NCBI GenBank assembly: GCA_003660235.1
Contig: QGON01000068.1
Location: forward strand, 124,001-188,000
Length of the DNA stretch: 64,000 nucleotides
Reading direction: 5' to 3'
Source of the DNA: a bacterium endosymbiont of Escarpia laminata
Lineage (GTDB): Bacteria; Pseudomonadota; Gammaproteobacteria; Chromatiales; Chromatiaceae
The notes under the pieces are model-generated. The model ran no database searches. It saw only the letters and a program-made list of their open reading frames with translations, and was not told the origin of the DNA. Made by a program: the position numbers and the translations under genes. Below, in pieces: positions 61,576 through 64,000 of the stretch. Numbering within the stretch: position 1 is the first letter of the stretch; every line of letters begins with the position of its first letter.

Positions 61576-64000
61576 CTAAATGGCAGCCAGTTGAGCCGCC
61601 TCCTCCACATCGACGGTGACCAGTCGGGAGACACCCGGTTCGTGCATGGTGACGCCGGAGAGCTGATTGGCGATCTCCATGGTGATCTTGTTGTGAGTGA
61701 TAAAGATAAACTGTACACGGTCAGCCATCGACTTCACCAGTTCGCAGAAGCGGCCGACATTGGCGTCATCCAGGGGGGCATCCACCTCGTCGAGCATACA
61801 GAAGGGGGCCGGATTGAGCTGGAAGATGGCAAAGACCAACGCCACCGCAGTCAGGGCCTTTTCGCCACCGGAGAGGAGATGGATAGTGGAGTTTCGTTTG
61901 CCCGGTGGACGCGCCATTACGGTGACGCCGGTATCCAGCAGATCCTCGCCGGTGAGCTCAAGATAGGCGTGACCTCCGCCAAAGAGACGCGGAAACAGCT
62001 CCTTGATGCCGGAGTTGACCTGGTCGAAGGTCTCCTTGAAACGGGTCCGGGTCTCCCGGTCGATCTTGCGGATGGCGTTCTCCAGCGTCTCCAGGGACTG
62101 GGTGATATCCGCATGCTGCTCATCCAGATATTTGATGCGTTCCGACTGCTCCTGAAACTCATCGATAGCCGCCAGATTGATCGGTCCCAAACGCTGGATT
62201 CTCGTGCCCAGTCTTTCGACCCGCTGCTGCCAGACCTGCTCAGTGGCCTCCTCCGGCATCTCGCGGAAGAGCGCCTCCGCCTCCATGCCGATCTCCCGCA
62301 GCTGCTCTTCCAGCGTCTTGCACCGCACCAGCACTTCCTGGCGTTGCAGACGACTCTGGTCGAGATGGCCGCGCCGTTCCAACACCTGCTGTTCGGCCTT
62401 GTGGCGCTCCATCTCAAGGGTGCGAAGTTGCGCATCCACCCCTTCAAGTCCACTACGTACATCGGCGAGCGTCTTCTCCACGATAACACGCTGCGCCAGC
62501 TTCTCTTCCAGTTCGGCAATCTGTAACTGCAACGGCTCATGACCGGCAGCAAGCAGCCCCTTGAGTTCATCCCTGCGTTCGACCAGATGGCTCAGCTGGC
62601 TGCGCATGCGGTCCAGATTCTGCACCAGGGAGCGCTGTGCGGTGCGCATCGATTCAATCTGCAGTGCCGCCTGATGAGTCAGGCTGCGCTGCTGATTGAC
62701 ACGCTCTCTAACCTGAGTGAGCTGATCCCGCAGGGTATCCCTTCGCTGCACCAACGTCTCACGCCGTTTTCCCAGGGTCTCCATCGCCTCCAGTGCAGCG
62801 TGCAGATGTTGCCGCGTCTGCTCCATTAGTTCACGATCCGACCCAATCTGTTCGCGGATCTCAAGCTGCTCCTGCTGAAGTTGATCCCGGCGCTGACGCA
62901 GGTGATCGGCACGGGTGCGTTTACCGCTGAGATTGGCCCTGATCCCGGAGAGTTTGCGATTGACATCGTTATAGGCTGACTGGGCCTGTTCCCTCGCCTG
63001 TTCAATCTGCTGCAGCGCGGTCCTGCCGTTTTCCACCGACTCCACCAGACTCTCAGCCATCGCCTCCTGTTCCGCCAGTTCTACCAGCAGTCTTCGCAGA
63101 TCTTCTTCCCTGGCCAGCACACCGGCGCTTTCATCACGCTCCCGGGTAACGCGCAGCCAGTTGGAACCGATCCAGTGGCCTTCCGGTGTGATGATTGAGG
63201 CACCGGCAGGAAGGCTGCGGCGCATCATCAACGCAGTGTCCAGATCCTCAGCAATGCGCACACTGCCCAGCAGACTCTCCATTGGGTATGGCGATTCGAC
63301 CTGTGCCAGCAGACTCTCGTTGCCAACACTCCCGGAAGAGGATGTGGCCGACCTTTCGACCAGAGTCAAGGCGCCTCTCTGCAACCCTTCCAGATGATCT
63401 TTCAAATCATCCAGCGTATCGACACAAACCGCCTGCAGATGAAAACCCAGTACGATCTCGACTGCACGCTGCCAGCGAGGCGCTACCTTGAGTCTCTGGG
63501 CCAGTCTTGCCGCCTGCTGCAAATCGCTCTGCTTCAGCCACTGCGCCACCTCGTCGCCCTGCTTACCAAGCGCCGCCTGCTGCAAGGCTTCCAGAGAGGC
63601 CCGCCGCCCTTTTCCCGATTGTAGTTCGGCCCTTGCCTGATCGAGCCGGCGGGCCGACTGGCTGTTGGCCTCACGCTGGGCATTGATCTCCCCGACTTTG
63701 CCGGCAAGCTGCTCCTGCAGGGTTTCGACCCACGCCTCCTGCTCCTGCTCCAGTGCCTCGAGCTCGTCAATCTCCGCCAGCAGCCGGGTATCGTCGAGAC
63801 GCCCCAGCTCTTCATCCAGACGCTGCAGACGGCGCTGCAGATTATCGTCCTGCTGCTCCAGGTGGTTGATGCGGGTTCGCTCGACCTGCGCGGTCTGCGC
63901 CGGTTCCGCAGCCTGTTGATTGAACTGATCCCACTCTGCCTGCCAGGTCTGCATCGCCTGCTCAGCCTGGAGCAACGCCTCAGTCGTCTCGCTCTCCAGC
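61576..64000 (-). CDS. smc: chromosome segregation protein SMC, C-terminal ~800 residues (cut by window edge)
   Basis: ATPase that organises the chromosome together with ScpA and ScpB (both in this window). The visible part covers the end of the first coiled coil, the hinge domain (WQRAVEIVLGFHLQAVCVDT; LRVTRERDESAGVLAREEDL), the long returning coiled coil rich in Glu, Gln and Arg, and the C-terminal head with the signature LLSGGEKALTAVALVFAIFQ, Walker B FCMLDEVDAPLDDANV and D-loop, and FIFITHNKITMEIA. The reading frame is open to base 64000, so the N-terminal head with Walker A lies outside. Confidence 0.96.
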   Translation of the reverse strand, partial: LESETTEALLQAEQAMQTWQAEWDQFNQQAAEPAQTAQVERTRINHLEQQDDNLQRRLQRLDEELGRLDDTRLLAEIDELEALEQEQEAWVETLQEQLAGKVGEINAQREANSQSARRLDQARAELQSGKGRRASLEALQQAALGKQGDEVAQWLKQSDLQQAARLAQRLKVAPRWQRAVEIVLGFHLQAVCVDTLDDLKDHLEGLQRGALTLVERSATSSSGSVGNESLLAQVESPYPMESLLGSVRIAEDLDTALMMRRSLPAGASIITPEGHWIGSNWLRVTRERDESAGVLAREEDLRRLLVELAEQEAMAESLVESVENGRTALQQIEQAREQAQSAYNDVNRKLSGIRANLSGKRTRADHLRQRRDQLQQEQLEIREQIGSDRELMEQTRQHLHAALEAMETLGKRRETLVQRRDTLRDQLTQVRERVNQQRSLTHQAALQIESMRTAQRSLVQNLDRMRSQLSHLVERRDELKGLLAAGHEPLQLQIAELEEKLAQRVIVEKTLADVRSGLEGVDAQLRTLEMERHKAEQQVLERRGHLDQSRLQRQEVLVRCKTLEEQLREIGMEAEALFREMPEEATEQVWQQRVERLGTRIQRLGPINLAAIDEFQEQSERIKYLDEQHADITQSLETLENAIRKIDRETRTRFKETFDQVNSGIKELFPRLFGGGHAYLELTGEDLLDTGVTVMARPPGKRNSTIHLLSGGEKALTAVALVFAIFQLNPAPFCMLDEVDAPLDDANVGRFCELVKSMADRVQFIFITHNKITMEIANQLSGVTMHEPGVSRLVTVDVEEAAQLAAI

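Overview
The window is chromosomal DNA from a gammaproteobacterium. Evidence: ZipA beside LigA and SMC, the gammaproteobacterial block PHP phosphatase-YciO-M50 protease-TrpS-ScpA-ScpB-RluB, YciB/YciI, UbiG-MupP-YciK, and a FadE of the long inner-membrane type. An uptake [NiFe]-hydrogenase with its maturation genes, many chemoreceptor and c-di-GMP genes, a SulP transporter and numerous small repeats suggest an environmental or host-associated, chemolithotrophy-capable, motile bacterium. No sox, dsr or CO2-fixation gene lies inside the window, so a sulfur-oxidiser label is only a guess. No rRNA, tRNA, CRISPR array or prophage was found.

Layout. 1-4.5 kb: hydrogenase locus, with hupS (cut by the left edge), a HupH-like protein and protease hupD leftward, and hypC, hypA, hypB, hypD rightward. 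4.5-11.4 kb: two chemoreceptor genes and a GGDEF-EAL gene, all leftward, each preceded by a sigma-28-like promoter; the first chemoreceptor is broken by a 196-bp terminal-inverted-repeat element. 11.5-20.3 kb: a YiiX-like hydrolase, then a fatty-acid beta-oxidation operon (fadE, thiolase, fadJ-type, acyl-CoA ligase). 20.3-22.9 kb: a degraded Clp/Hsp100 gene with two frame breaks. 23-29 kb: SulP, ubiG, mupP, an NDUFAF6-like pseudo-synthase, yciK, a membrane acyltransferase. 29-32.7 kb: glycosyltransferase, tandem thioredoxin, and a diguanylate cyclase behind a sigma-54-type promoter. 32.7-39.5 kb: a leftward housekeeping operon. 39.5-42.4 kb: an AraC-type regulator and an extra lpxC copy split by an unidentified 281-bp insert, then repeats and a DUF1304 remnant.

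42.4-52.9 kb is the most distinctive region: a signalling island with an HD-GYP response regulator, a receiver protein with an unrecognised C-terminus behind a perfect sigma-28 promoter, three related histidine kinases, a periplasmic ABC-type substrate-binding protein with no transporter, and a receiver-ATPase fusion. It looks like a multi-input phosphorelay coupled to c-di-GMP turnover and motility.

52.9-64 kb: NYN-domain protein, GlcG-like secreted protein, an unknown protein, yciB, yciI, a lipoprotein parvulin, a secreted protein with a PEP-CTERM-like tail, a small conserved protein, then ligA, zipA and smc (cut by the right edge).

A theme across the window is small mobile or repetitive DNA placed at gene borders. 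Repeats supply the stop codons of hypC, fadE, the NDUFAF6-like gene and lpxC, possibly the ribosome-binding site of hypA, and sit between a flagellar-type promoter and its gene. At least three genes (chemoreceptor, clp, lpxC copy) are inactivated as written.
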